Positions 26,190-39,947 of a stretch of 64,000 nucleotides of DNA are shown here, piece after piece. Position numbers and translations under genes: made by a program. Within the stretch, counting starts at the first letter, position 1. Each line of letters starts with the position of its first letter. Below the pieces are notes generated by a model. The model searched no databases, was not told the origin of the DNA, and saw only the letters and a list, made by a program, of their open reading frames with translations. The DNA is from Bugula neritina (Eukaryota > Bryozoa > Gymnolaemata > Cheilostomatida > Bugulidae): the NCBI GenBank assembly GCA_964035545.1, contig OZ037766.1, forward strand, positions 26,440,343 through 26,504,342, in the 5' to 3' direction.

Positions 26190-29100
26190 AATTTCACAAA
26201 CTAAAATCATAAACAGACAAATGCATATATATATGGATTCAAAATATTGCAGATTCTGTATTTGTACCAAAATACTCAAGCTGATAATTGTATTATCATG
26301 CCTAGCGTAAAAACTACTGCAAATAACTACGAACTATAAGAGTATATGCTCGTCTATGGGAATCCCAGGCTATCATGTTAGTCACATTCCTCGAAAACCT
26401 TAAGCTCCCCAAGAATGGCTCTTCAACTACGATTTAATTCTTACTTACTGTAATGCATTTAATTAATCTTATTAGTAGTCTAAATAGATATGCATAACTC
26501 ACAGTCGCATAAGCATAATGACAGATATGCTCATAACTCACACTGATACTCACTCGCACAGACTGACACAGTTATAATAATACTTTTGGTTATAATAGTA
26601 CAATAACATCAGTAAAAGTTACTGTGACGAGCTGTTAGCTAAGCCTAATGATTAGACCCCTAAATATGACACTAATAGTATAATATATTCTACTATTAAA
26701 ACTAGAGTGGTGGTACCCCTAATGACCAAGGTAAGGTTTGATGCCCAACTCAATATGAATATGAATAGCTAAATACAAGTTCTTTGTTCAGGGCAAAGGT
26801 GATACTAACTTTAAATAAAGATTTGCTTCTAATGATTGGATATCAAATTGACTCTGACTACCACTATAACAGTTTACAACTATGAGACTAGAGTATCAAG
26901 CTGGGGCTCAGTATGAGAATGAATATCAGCTTTAGTAACAGTCCAATGCCCAAGGGCAATTGTTAACATAAGTAATATTATTGACTATGAATATCTGTCA
27001 GAGTCTCTGCTACATAATTTGACACTTTAAGTTGGTATATAAATCTTTTTAAAAGCCATAAAAAATTATAATGCTGCACAGTTAGTGTTGGTCAGTGTGA
27101 GATACCAAATGACTGAAATGAGTGTGACCACTTATTCAATAAGTTACAAATTAATGTCATTGCAATTGCTAAATAGTCTAATTTACTTTTAAGTTTTATT
27201 TTTAACTTTTAGCTCAAAGTTTTACCAGATTCGTAGTGTTGATTTCTATAACTCTAAAAGTACAAGCTGTAACACTAACTATAACTTTCGATTATACTAA
27301 TAGTATCAGTAATAAGTAATCCTGTAATGTCAATGGTTAAATCGGAATACTACGTCTACTATAACTATAAGTATCTATATTCATATTGGCTCTTGCACTT
27401 ACTCTTAAGTTATAGGTTAATCGTAGCGTTTCACCTTTGCTTTTTCTCGATTTGTAAATTTTAATACCCTTAAATAAGGAGAACGAACTGTAAATTTAAT
27501 AGTAAGTAGCCGTCCAAAACTCGGTGGGACTAAACGGGTAAGCCGAGATAAGATTTAAAGTTCGTCACTCTCACAGTGAAAGTAAAACTAAAATATCATT
27601 TGGCTTTGCTAAAAAGACAGAGTGACTATGGTGTGTTAAGGTATCACCATCAGACGATCAGTCACACTGAATACCATTCATTCGATTTCATGTCAAACTA
27701 TTAACCAATAAATCATTTACACCAAGACTATCACCATCACTATGACTATGCAGGTATGCTACCATGGAAACCATGCCCCAAGGATAACCTATTACATGCT
27801 AATAGATAAACCAATACAGTTACAATGGAATGCAATTAGGCTCAATGACCACATTTGAAAATCTTTAATTTTTGAGCTCATGACAAAACACTAACAGTAT
27901 GAATATCAATAAAAACATGCTTATATAACACAGATGATAGATGTCTAACTCAACTCACCATCACGGCCAGCAGTGTAGTGTAGCGATTAGTTGAGGAAAC
28001 TAGAGCAGCTGTACGGCGAATAGTAATTCTTGTCAGATTTGTCCTCTCATGGGCTCAAAACGAGTGCCTAGCTAAAGAGGTTATCCTATCGAATACAATA
28101 CAATACATTGTATTTCCTACGCATAATATTATTGTAAATAAATAAACAACACAAAATTGTAAGGAACTCCGTTAAAATCATCGCCTGCAGTTGCAAACAC
28201 CACTGGGATGTTAGCCTACTTATTTTATTGCTCATTTAATCTGTTACGCACCAGTTTGTGAATTAACAAATAAGAGTTGGCCATCACCTTTGTTTGATTT
28301 ATAATCTTCTAAATTAATGTTCTAACTTTCACAGGAACTGCATGAATCATCCTCTTTTATAAGGTTGTTATCATGTGCGTATCAGAAAAATAGACTATAG
28401 AAGTATTGTCATCTACTGCCAAGTTTCAAATGCAGTGTTAAGATTGCCCATGTGGTTATAGCCCCTCTACTGTAATAGTTGGCCGCTAGCTTTCAAGCCA
28501 AACGACTGCGTTTTTAATCCTAGCTAGCTTGAGAGCAAAATTTTTCTATTCTGTGTTGGTGTGATAATATATGTGCATCTATATTGTTCTGTCATTTGGC
28601 TTTAGATATTGTGCAATAATTTTTTTCACCTTTTAGGTTGTTTAAATTGTTGTTTATGTTTTAGCATATTAAATGTTCACCTCAGCTCATCTCGCTTACC
28701 AGCCCTACCACAGGTTTGATTTATCACATGAGACCCAAATAATGATCTGTATTTTAACCAAGTTTTTTTAACTCCTAACTAGTTAAAAATTGATGCACAC
28801 ATCTTTAATAATAGAAGCTTCCAATATTAGATCTTTTATTTGCTACACAAAGTCTAAACCAGCAAAAAATAATATTTTTTTAAATTAAGCTATAGTCTAC
28901 AACTTCACAAATAAAATGAATAATTCATATTTATTTAAGTTTAGTGGATGCATGCTCCTGCAGGCTGATGATGTTGTATTTACAATAAAGCTCTTAGAGC
29001 AATAGTTGACCATGTGTGCATAATAAATAATAATAACTTGCCTTCAATGTTTAAGAAATAAATTGCATCCAAGTTTACAAGCCAAAGTAGCCATGTATAA

Positions 29101-30734
29101 ATGTGTTTCCCCTTCTTACTTATGCTGATTGCTTTACTAGACTTATTTTTCTTGTGGTGTTTGAAAAGTAATAATTATAATAATAATAGACTAGTAATCA
29201 TAGAAGGAGCTATAGCAATAAAATAATAATCTTGTTTATTGCATAAATTTGAACAAAAGCAAATAAAGAGTTTAGAGTTGTGTTCACATTGCTACATTTC
29301 TCACGCGAGTACGCACCTGCGCGACACAACATTAATATAACCTTTAACCCTTTGCCTTTAACCCTGTCGGTTGGAGCCACTGAACTGAAACTACAACATT
29401 AACTGCAAAGTTATAGTTGAATGGTTGGGGCTAAGTTAAAGTTTCAAAATAATAATATATCCACGTTCATCACTCATGTTGGTAATGGCAATGTGTACTA
29501 ATTGTAATATTAATAGTTACTACAGATATTAAATGAACAGTTATTAAAATTCAGTCTAGTGCCATAATGATAATGATAATCATAATCATAATGATAATGA
29601 TAATCATACTGATACTCATACTCATACTCATACTGTGATATTGATAAACTTATAATCAATATCATAAATGATAATCATAATCATAGTGACATTGATTATC
29701 ATTAGACGGTAAACAATTTAATCCTAAATTGCATCACTATGATAATGATCATCATGAGCAAGATTTAATTTTATACTGATATCTAACTTTCAGTGACTAT
29801 GGAGTATGTCTATTACTATTACTATTAGTATTACTCCTATAGTCTATAACTTTTAACTTATATTTAAACTTATAAGTATGTAAATATAATTTTCAAATAA
29901 GATATATCAGAATTAATCATTGCTCTTAGTATTAATATTAGTATTACTATTACTATTAGTATTTAATAATTTATATTTATGGTGATGCTGATATTCATAC
30001 TGATACTGATGTTCATATTGTAAGTATTAGTTATGCCATGGCCCATGAGGCCTGACATATATTTATAACACTTTAAAATTAACACATCATCCATTTAACC
30101 TCTAGTCAAACAAAAGAGTGCTTTTGAGTGTTTGATATCGTCAAAGGTATTAAACATGGCAACAGTGCTTCACAGACACATGTATGGTGAATATTGATTT
30201 ATATTCATAATTGATATTCACATATTGATGTTGATGCTGGGGGGGGGGTCATACCTAATACTTTTTAGTTGTAGCCACTAGTTTACATCGTAAATATAAC
30301 TTTTGTTATAGTAATATATGATTTTAATAAATTTAGTAATTAAATCATGCCTCACTTGGAGTCATTTTTCTTGTGCCTTTGAACTTGAATTTAAGTTGTT
30401 GGTAGCATAAGTACTATTGACGCGTAATTTACCTTACTATTACCATGCTAAGACTCTTTTTTCGGCTGATTTAAATTTTGTAGATTGATTGTCTAAACTC
30501 TGGCTCTAAACTATTATGAGGTGCCTGTCGTAAATGGAAGCCTGGGCTGAGTTGGTAGGTAAATAAGTTGTTATATTAAAACAAAACACCGAGGTCCTAG
30601 TGTATATATAGATAAATGTTATAGTTGTCGTATCACCATCATAGAGAAAGCTTTTTCTGCTATTAAACTGAAAAGTTCGGATGTGATAATGATGGTCCAT
30701 ATTTGCATAAATTAGCTTTATTCTTTAGTTGACT
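26190..30734. other. AT-rich intergenic region, no gene recognised
   Basis: This lies between the FAM43-like gene (-) and the ABHD14-like gene (+), which diverge, so both promoters should be here. Contents seen: simple-repeat vocabulary at about 29560-30010, a run of ten G near 30239-30248, and no frame with recognisable domains. Confidence 0.6.
29560..30010. repeat. Degenerate tri/hexanucleotide island
   Basis: It contains ATAATGATAATCATAATC, CATACTCATACTCATACTG and ATTACTATTACTATTAGT in a row, the same word set as the islands at 18100-18665 and 49200-49500. Confidence 0.7.
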
Positions 30735-33700
30735 ATGTATGATCCTTTGAAATCTGAAGGTTCCATACTAAGTGATCGTTTGGGATGCAAATTCTCTAAT
30801 GTAAAACCAAAATACTTGTAACACAGATTCAACAATTATTTCTAAAGTTAGGTCACAAGCAATACATTGGTATAATAATTTTATAACATAAAAATCCAGC
30901 CATGAAAACAAAACATGGTTTTGGCAAATTTAGCATAAATTTCACCCTCTTTCTTACTTTATTTCAAAGATATTAAGATTTAGTAGTCTAAGAGAGAGCA
31001 GCTCAAAGCTATGGATTGTAGAGCAGTGGTTAAAACTCGGTTGTTCGTTTTAGCTTCAATTCTTAAAAAAAGAACTTCCCTAGTAGTCTGAACTTAGTCT
31101 ATCAATTAAATATTTTGGTCATTTTATTTTGTAGGGAGTTTTCACCCCAGCCACTATACAGTTAGTAGCAATAACACTAGTCTCACTCCTTGCTTGTTAC
31201 TTCATATTCAACATATACAATTTCTTTTTCTACCAATCTTTTAGAATGGTAAGTAATATTTGACATTTCTTTTGCAGTATTCTACATTCCTTCCAAGAAC
31301 CAACATGTATTTGATTTTTAAGTGTTGAACACTGTTCATATAATACTTGTGTCCATATTTCTCAAAATTGAAATCTACTCACTAATCATGTTTGTAAAAC
31401 ATTTGGGATTCACCTTAGCTCTAACAATATGAGCACATTCTACAGACACTAGTTCTTAGCATTTCCAGTGTAATTGTTATTTCTCTCTCTAATACTTGTA
31501 TTAACATGGTGTACTTGTCAATATTGTTATGTGTTTAAGACAAGCCAAGAGAAAGGGATTGTTTTTTGCTATCATATGTTTTGGTTGGACATGTTGTTAG
31601 TGTAGAGACTAACTGTTGAAAATCTCAGAATACTGATAGGCAGTGTTAAGAAAACCTGTCTGTTGATGGATTTTTATTATATCAAACTGCTTACAGGCTA
31701 CAGATGGAATTTCGTTAGATTTACCAGAAAACACAGTGCATATCAGCATGAACAACAACGTAAGTTTAACTTACTATTCTATTGCTAAATAGTAAACTTA
31801 TTATTCTTTTACTAAATACTTATTTTACTGAAGCGTTTTATATTGAAGGGTTTGAATGGCTTTGGTGTATCATGAGAAAGTTTTACCCTGGTAGTGAAGC
31901 TTGGTTGATATCATTGTAGAGCTGTACTCTCAGTTATATTGAGGTTTCACCAACAGATGGAGAAAGTAAGCCAAACGTCTTGCTGCTACATGGCCAGAAG
32001 TTTAATGCCAGTACATGGGACAAAGATACCGGGACTATGAGCAAGTTACAAGATTGGGGGTACAGGGCTGTGGCCGTTAACATCAGAGATGAGTATACCT
32101 CACAGTGTAAGTAATATTGTAACCTTATTTATGCTCAACATCTGAATATATAGTGAGTAGACAACTTTGCAAGTATTTGTAGACAAAAATTTTGCTAAAA
32201 GCTATTTTAGTGGGTATTTTATTCAGTAAAAATACTTTGACAAATTCTCATGTCATATTCAGAGTATTTTTGTATTCTAAGCAAGCATTTTAATACAAGT
32301 CACTGTAATTTTTTTGACTTGACTAATAGTTGATAGTCTTAGTTGTGAACAGTGCGAGTCTCCCCACATGACAGGTCATATTTGTTCTGAGTTTAGTTAG
32401 TGTAGAACTCGATTCAACTGGATCCGCTATTAAGGGTTAGATTTGGAATAGTTCGAGTGGATGAAGGATTTTTACATGTCACTGCAAAACAAAACCAATT
32501 CAACTGTTTGAGGAGCTGTAACAAATCATGATGTCCCTAATAACTTCACTCAGCTATACTGTGCTACTATAATTGAATCACAATATTTTGTCCAACAGGT
32601 AAAAGTGTCTAATTACTTTTGTTTTCTCTAGGAGTGATTGTTTATTTTATTATTGCAAAAGATAAATTTGCCTTATGGCTGTAGGGTTCAGACCTTTGAA
32701 TATGAACTATAGTGTAGCATAGCCCAGGTACGCTATTGACCTTTTTTAGTTTATTGTGTGACTTCACTGAATGTAGACTTACAAATATGTTGAGCGTCTT
32801 GCTAACTTTCAAGTCTCGAGTCATCTTCATTCCAATTATATTGTTGGTTGTCACCAGTTGACTAGGATTGCCTTTCTAATCATGGTATATTAATATTTAT
32901 TGATTTATTGATTTATTGCATATCACAGACATGACAACACGTTGCGAAATTCAGTGTAAATACTGGCTATAATATAAGTAGGCATGAACAAAAATGAAAG
33001 AAAAAAATGTCAAAAGTCAAAACTCTGTTGGATTATTTGAAATAGAAACTCATTTAAACTGACTTTAGCTGAGACATGGTGGATTTTCTCCACCATGACT
33101 GAAGAATATAAGAATCTTATGACTTGCCCTGACAGTCCCTAGGTTTAGCGTTGCTAAAGTTTGGTTATAATATGCTAGGTACTGATGGCTCAGAGGAAAA
33201 CAAAGCAATACTAGTCCATAAGCTAATAGAGACACTGAAGTTGAAGAAAGTGGTCATAGTAAGCCCTTCAATGTCTGGTACGTTTTCAGTACCATATGTT
33301 ACCTGCGGTAGATATGATGATGAAATAGTGGGCTATATACCGGTAGCTCCAGTTATTCACTCTTCCTATTCTGAGGATAGCTTCAAGAAACTTACTAAGG
33401 TATGTGCTGGTACTAGTTGTATTTCCTACATGTTGATAACAACATATATAGCGGCTTAACATAATTAATGTTGCTAAATGTTTACTGAAAGTTACTGAAA
33501 GGTCCTTCATTACAAGGTATTACCTGAATAGTGAGATACTATTGTTCTCTTCTTTCAATCTAAATTAAAGTGTTCAACTTAAAAGTTAATTTTCTCCTTG
33601 TGCTGTGTGACAGAATTAGGAGTTGTACTCCCTGTTACACACGTATTTAACTTACCATGCAACCTTAAATTTATTGGTTAGCTCAATAATTTATTCTTTT

Positions 33701-34078
33701 TTGAAGTTTTAATTATCATTCAATTTTTGTAATGGTTGGTTTAGTGATTTCTGTATAAAATTGTTATAAGTGTTACAATGAATGTATTTATTAGCTAGGT
33801 TAATTATTTGTTTATTTATTTATTTTGCGTGGTTTAAAATAATTTTGAACATATTTGAAATAATTGTTGTAAATGTTGCCATGTGTTTGTTGAAGCTGAA
33901 GGTCCTAATAGTTCAAGGTGAGAACGATAAGCTGCCCATAGCTTCAAGAAGTATGAAACTCCTCCAAAACATTCCCAACAGCAATGTCGTCATTATCGCA
34001 GAAGCTGGGCATCCCTGTTATCTAAACCAGCCAATAGTATGGCACCAGCACCTTCGGGACTTTCTGTCTGCGTTGTAG
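30735..34078 (+). CDS. ABHD14A: ABHD14-like alpha/beta hydrolase with N-terminal membrane anchor, 6 exons
   Basis: Exons: 30735-30800, 31135-31248, 31697-31759, 31920-32106, 33143-33399, 33896-34078. Phases close to 289 residues; human ABHD14A is about 270. The hydrolase core shows LLLHGQKFNASTW (oxyanion region, about 102-114), a nucleophile context VSPSMSG (Ser about 186; this family uses SxSxG), QGENDKLP (Asp about 240) and EAGHPCYLNQP (His about 268), the ABHD14 catalytic layout. A hydrophobic segment at about 28-53 predicts a type II anchor, as in ABHD14A rather than soluble ABHD14B. Substrate is unknown; ABHD14B has a reported lysine-deacetylase activity. The first exon (MYDPLKSEGS) is inferred from phase and a GTAAAA donor only. 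Exon 3 uses the AG before AGCTGTACT because the next AG would break the frame. Confidence 0.88.
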
Positions 34079-34417
34079 TTTGAGGCTAGGGTTGCTGTAA
34101 CTCAATTCACTTCCAAAAGTGATTGTTTTGTTTTGTTTATGTGCTCATATTATTTTATATTATAATGATATTAATATGTAGTTTGATGTTATATTGCCAT
34201 ATTTTCGTAGTCATTCATATACAAAGCGTATTTTTGGTTATGTAGCATGATTTAAGGCAACACACTGTTTGTATGGTATGACTTATTTTGCTATAGACTT
34301 AGCACACCGTATCCGTTAGATTTTTTATATTCTTGCCATGATTTGCATTATAAGATGTCCTGATTTACTTGCCATGTTTAATCATATTCTATTTCATAGC
34401 AAAGCATTATTTTATGC

Positions 34418-34423
34418 AATAAA
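34418..34423 (+). terminator. Polyadenylation signal of ABHD14-like gene
   Basis: AATAAA about 340 bases after the stop codon, the first canonical signal downstream. Confidence 0.6.
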
Positions 34424-34813
34424 ATTATATTCTGATCACAGCTACTATTTCGAATTTTTTAGCTGAGCACTTTTCTGGCTGAGTCAGTTTCTTGTACAAA
34501 TATACTAATAGCCAAGTCTCATAATGTAATATTTATAGTGAAGGAGCTGAGAGCTCTCGTAATATTCATGAGCACTCATTGTAACACCAACATAGCAAAA
34601 ATCTGTTTTCTCGTATGGTACAAATTTGTAATGCCCCCATACCCATGTAAACTATAATTTCTGTTACACTCTGACATGGTACTCATGCTATGTATTGGGT
34701 AAATGTAGCTGCAGCATCAGTTTTTCCATAAAAAGAAATATATTTTTACCAAAAAATTTTCCATGTTATCTTGATAGTTTAATTAATTGAAATATGGGCT
34801 ATTATACTATCAT

Positions 34814-34922
34814 GCCCACCACCACACACGCACAATACACACAACAAAACACACCCCACACACACAAAACACCGCATACATACACACAACACACCGCATA
34901 CATACACACGCACATGCACAAT
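34814..34922. repeat. Imperfect CA microsatellite
   Basis: ACACAC runs interrupted by ACACCGCATACATACACA words. The minus-strand frame over it encodes only Cys/Val/Tyr repeats. Confidence 0.9.
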
Positions 34923-36375
34923 ACTATTTTGGACCCGATGGCGCACATAAAGATACTCTCTTTTAACTTATAAAGTATTGTAAATTCCATTTCCTTCTGG
35001 TAACTAATCATTTTGAAACAAAATTAATAAACTTAGCCTAAGGCCCTCAACTTTACTTAAAATTGGGCCGCTCTTCAATTTCCTCCTTCTTTAAAGAAAT
35101 CTTAAAGTAATTGCAAAGTTCAAGCTTATCCATTAAATTTCCTGCATGCATTACCCGATAATTACTCTCAGTTGATACATGCTGTTATAATCTATATATT
35201 ATATATTAAATAAGTTAAAATGGTTATAAATATTACAAAGTATAGCAAAAGAATAGTGAGTTGAAGTGAAAACACTCAGAAGTAAGTAATTAGTTTAATA
35301 TATCCACATCATCTAATGTATAATTTCTCCTCTTCATCTATTTTCATTAAAATTATTAGCTTTAGATAAATTGAATTGCATGGAGCATCAATAGAGCGAG
35401 TTCTTGATAAAATCATTATTTGCAAACACTCGGTGAGCTTCGGCTGCCACCCGAAACAGAAAGTGGAGTTACTAGATCTAAGTTTGTGAATGCAATTAGA
35501 ATTCACATCTTATAGAGATGGAATACAATACATATTAGGTAGCAGCTGGTACAGACAACATTACATTTAGCAACATTACAAATAATAACATTGAATAATA
35601 ATACAAGCACCATTGACAGTGAGTGGTCAGAGCAGAGCGCAGTGCATGGTGTACTAGACTGTTTGCATGATACATTTATATAGTCAGGGAAATAATCTGG
35701 TTTGGAAAACTTATCAGTTTAAGGTGAGACTATGGAAATTTTATTTTCAAACTAGCAGTTTATTATATCTTATGTTTTGTATAAATGGAAAGAGTTGTGT
35801 AGTTAAAGTATACTGCACATAGTGATCTAGTAGCTTCTTTTCATGATTGCAATGCAATGATAAATTTACAAAATAAATGCAAATTATATGCATAAAATCA
35901 AAATGACTGCCGTTGGTGTGATACTTATAAATTTATCATTTAAAAGTAAATTAAAATTCTTTTCTCCCTGAAAATTTTGAAAAGTATAACATCACGAATA
36001 TTATTAAATTTATGTTTTCATTGTATGATGCATAGGAATTTATAAATATTCACCTTTTACTGCCATGTCCTTATCAAGCAGTGGGATGTCTTGAATATAT
36101 TTAATTAAATATATTATTAAATTAAGGCAAGTTATTTCAACAAAAAATATCTTGACTACAATTTCCTTACACTTTTTGTGAAACTTTTACCACTTGACAC
36201 TGCACATTGTGAAGAATTCACATTAATTTGTTATGATATATAACTCTGGTATTATATAACATTTATGTCGTTAACCTCCAGTGATTTCACCACAGCTAAA
36301 ATAAACAAGACCAATAACCACCAAGAATAGCAATGAGTATAAAAAAGAAGCTTGGGCAAGTAGACAGATCCTTCA

Positions 36376-36399
36376 ATGGAGCAACTGACAGAAGGATGA
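36376..36399 (+). promoter_or_regulatory. Seven-codon uORF overlapping the homeobox start codon
   Basis: ATG at 36376 reads MEQLTEG then TGA at 36397-36399. The TGA overlaps the main ATG at 36396-36398 in an ATGA arrangement. This could permit termination-reinitiation control if the leader is transcribed from upstream of 36376. Transcription start is not known. Confidence 0.45.
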
Positions 36400-39300
36400 A
36401 GTGTAGTCAGCTTAGCTCTGCTCCTGCTGCCTCTTCTCACACTACCGATTGCTTACTCGATTTATCTGTGCCACGTCGAAGCATTTCTAGCGCAGGTTAG
36501 AATTATATACGTTTCTAATATATTACCCCTATATATATTTCTTCAAGTACATTTGTTCCAAGCACCTGCTACATAGCCTCTATAGAGTTATTTGTAATTC
36601 TGGCAGCACTGTAAAAGGTGTTATGCAGTCATCACTACATTCTCATAGTTTTACAAGTTGGCATGATCAGTTCACCTGGTTGAAATATTGTATAGGCTTA
36701 ATATCCAAAAGTTGCACGTGTATTTTTTTGCAACTTTGGTAACTTAATTTGCATGAATTGACATTAACACGCCATGGCTGATGCTCTCTTTAATAACTAC
36801 AGTTGAAGTAAGTTTTCTAAGTTACAAATTTATGAATATTAGTGATTGTAAATTGCTATAAATATGCTATAATGAGATGGTTCAAGCAAAACAATGAGCG
36901 CTTTCAAATCAAACCACTTGGTGAGCATTAATTGACAATACTTCTATCAATCTTTAGGTGTGACTCACTGATCGAAAACTACATCTTAATTTTAAGCTTC
37001 TTACCTTTACAAAAATGTATATTCAGAGAGTGAAATACAGCACGACAGTGAGGCCTACACCCCTGGAGCTCACCAACAAAGATATTTACAGCCAGACCGA
37101 GAGTATGATGAAGAGACACACAAACAGAGGCGGTACAGAACTACGTTTACCAGCAATCAGCTAGAAGAGTTAGAGACTGTTTTCAATAAAACTCATTACC
37201 CTGATGTCTTCTGCAGGTATGCTTTATTTATTAAGAAACTTAATTAATTATGAAGTTTGCAGTTGGAAGAAGTATATTCTGGCATTTCTAGTCTCTACAC
37301 CTCAAACTTTGAAGTCAAAACTGCAAACTCATCAAAATTTATAATTAACCAAATTGACCTCAAATTTAATTCAGGTTCTGGCCATTCATTTTCCAACTTG
37401 TCATAATGTTTTATTAAGTAATGCCTGTTACTACAGTTCAACTCTTTCTTAGGCATCTTTAAAGATTAGCAGAATAAGTTAGTACAATAACTATCTAATG
37501 CTTCCTAATATCTGAATACAAGTACAACCCAAGACTCTGGAATTTTCCATTGTGTTACTAATTATAAAACTCTCAGGACAAACTAAGACTTTTGTTATAT
37601 TGCATTAGATTAAAGGTAACATATATTCTCAGAACAAGCACCCAATTGTATTGCATTTGGCATTTATATATAAAAACGTTTTTAAAGGTAAGAAAATATT
37701 ATTTTTACAGCATTAATAACATCTAACAAGTACTTACTAATTGCAGGGAAGATCTGGCTAATAAATTAGGCCTCTCAGAAGCTAGAATACAGGTTAGTTG
37801 TTTTATTTGCTAAGATATCAGACTAAAAATATTTTAGACCAAACTCCAGTATACTGAGGACTTTTAATTTTTCACCCATAAGAAATAACAGGGAAATTTT
37901 AATTGCCCAAGTTCCTCTGAATTGTTTAACCATTTTGCTTGAAGCGTATTCTGAAATATTTTCAAGAACTAACTTTTTTTGTTGCATTGTCACAAAACTA
38001 TGGCAGCAGTGTGACGAGTTCGAAAAGTCTGGTAGTCAGAAGTGTGTAGACAAGTAGCATACAGCTTCCTAATCCAGTTGAGAGTAAATAGAGTTGTGAA
38101 TATAAGTAGACTTTATTTCTCCAGCAAGATATGCACAGATGAACTTATGAAAAGGAACTGATTTGTAAACACAACTGCCTCAGTATTTATAGTAAACAGA
38201 AAAATTCTAGAACATTCTCAAGCATTCCAGTATAGAAAATTCTAGCAGAAAACATTCTTCACATGCCAATACTACTCAGATGGAAAATCAAAACAAAGTA
38301 AAACATTGGAATTTCCATGGTTATTTTGCAATTATTGCGCAACACCTTGTTTACATTGCTGGGCAGCAGTTAACATGATCATTTTTGGCAATCTTACATG
38401 TATGCTATGTTGAAAAGAAATTTCTCTAACCAGATTTCAGACCTCTTACCTTATAAACAATATACTCATTTAACAAAGCTGAGGTATTATGCAATAGTCT
38501 ACCACAATTGAATTTCATTACATGAAACACCTACATAACAAAACAGTGCAAAAATTACTCAGATAATTTTAATTTACACTAATTTCTTCTTAACATCAGA
38601 ATGGAAGGAGTAAAGACAATAATTCCAGCTTTTTTTAAGAGTCAATTATTTTACTGTAGCGCTCATATTGATTCTACGATGTTTCCCCACTTTCTTCTTT
38701 AACTACCTTTTCTCATTCCACTTGAGGTTATCAGTGCAAATTGTGGTTTCAACGGTCCCACCTATAGTTACAGTAATAACTCTATTATTAGCTATTTGCT
38801 TTTTTCTGCAATCTTCTTGCTAGCTTACTGCCCTTTTTCCCTAATTTATTAAATTTCAATTCTCTCTTACCATATCCCAATTCTACTCATGTGTGTTTAT
38901 ATGATTAAGCCTAGGGTTTGTTTTCCCCATCTAATGTCATTTCTAACTTCCCTTACATTTGAAATGCATACTTTATAGTGTAGCAGCTCCGTATTGTTAC
39001 TTTAAAGTAGTTCTTCTATTTAAAAACAATTGTCATAACAAAATCAACATTATGGTAAGCTGTTTTCATGGTAAAAGGCTTAAGATTAGCAGCTGGCCAA
39101 GTCTTATACAATACCAGATGACTAGAGTAAGTGTATTAATATGAAACATTTTCCACTTTTAGTAAGTTAGCATAATCAGCTAGGTAAAGAAGCTGCAACT
39201 CTACTTTACCCTAACTGTATGTTACAAATTATTATCTTGTGTACATATTTTATTTGCAAGGTGTGGTTTCAAAACAGAAGAGCTAAATGGAGAAAAAAAG

Positions 39301-39947
39301 AGAAAATAAGTAGCACTGCAGTGGCTAGCATTAGCAACCCTTATGTTGCTGGTTTACTTGCAGGTAAATGTGAAGTTTTTATTACAAGGCTTATATAACC
39401 TATAACTATACTGTATTAATTGCAGCAGCAGTTATCTTATCATAAGTATAAGTTATAACCATGTTGAATAATAATGTATTTAAATTTCTAACTTGTCTAG
39501 TAATTCTCTTTATTCTTATACTACTGTAATTGCATATAATCCTAATGGAAAAGATGGGGGAGGTCTTGATACAGCCGCAATGTGGAGAGGTTGAAGAATT
39601 TTAAACTTGGGCCTATGCTTTCAGTATTTTATTTTGCAGGCCAACAGTCACAGGGAATGTCATTGGATGGTTTTTCACCGTACTCAATGACTTCTCCATT
39701 TCTACAACAAACTGGTGCGCTCTCAATGCACCACCCGCATAGGGCAGCAATCCAGTCGCATGGATCACTGGCAACATATATTGATACCATGCAAAGACTT
39801 GGCCTCTTCAATTTCAACTACAACAAAGGAGGGGGTTCACCGTCCCCGCTGAGCTTCTTTCCCATGAGCAGTGTAGCCAGCTCCTTGGCTTCTTCAAGCC
39901 CAATTGACGTAAAGAAGAGTGCCTCATACAGCTATGCCAAACCTTGA
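36396..39947 (+). CDS. PRD-class homeobox transcription factor, aristaless/Arx-like, 5 exons
   Basis: Exons: 36396-36495, 37027-37216, 37748-37793, 39261-39363, 39640-39947. Phases close to 248 residues. The homeodomain (67-126) starts [11 protein letters not shown] and includes [14 protein letters not shown] and [15 protein letters not shown]. Residue 50 is Gln, with the invariant W48, F49, N51 and R53. [17 protein letters not shown] and KTHYPDVF match Arx/aristaless, while LGLSEARIQ is closer to Prop-like members, so the exact family is open. An intron falls between homeodomain codons 46 and 47, the classic PRD-class site; another splits codon 31. No paired domain precedes it, and no OAR domain is seen in the C-terminus, which is Ser/Pro/Gly-rich and ends SASYSYAKP. 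Expected role: nuclear DNA-binding regulator at TAAT palindromes. Confidence 0.9.
38010..38344 (-). mobile_element. Candidate solo LTR in a homeobox-gene intron
   Basis: On the minus strand a 335-base segment begins TGTTGCGCAATAAT and ends CTCGTCACA (TG...CA). It holds a TATAAATA box (38184-38191), then about 70 bases later an AATAAA signal (38112-38117), the order expected of an LTR U3-R-U5. I found no matching target-site duplication next to these ends and no second copy in the window, so this is tentative. Confidence 0.3.

Larger units (their letters stand above)
34079..36375. other. Intergenic region with CA-rich microsatellite, no gene recognised
   Basis: This lies between ABHD14-like and homeobox genes, both on the plus strand. 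It includes the ABHD14 polyadenylation signal and a CA-rich tract. Minus-strand frames at 34802-35011, 35309-35506 and 36252-36440 have no domain features. Confidence 0.6.

Noticed and set aside
27965-28080. Further SINE or tRNA head (GTAGCGATTAGTTGAGG)
   Set aside because: Box A resemblance only; no convincing box B and no shared SINE body.
31000-31070. Alternative first exon of the ABHD14-like gene (ATGGATTGTAGAGC), or a SINE head
   Set aside because: No usable donor in phase before a stop; the exon at 30735-30800 fits phase and donor better. tRNA resemblance is weak.
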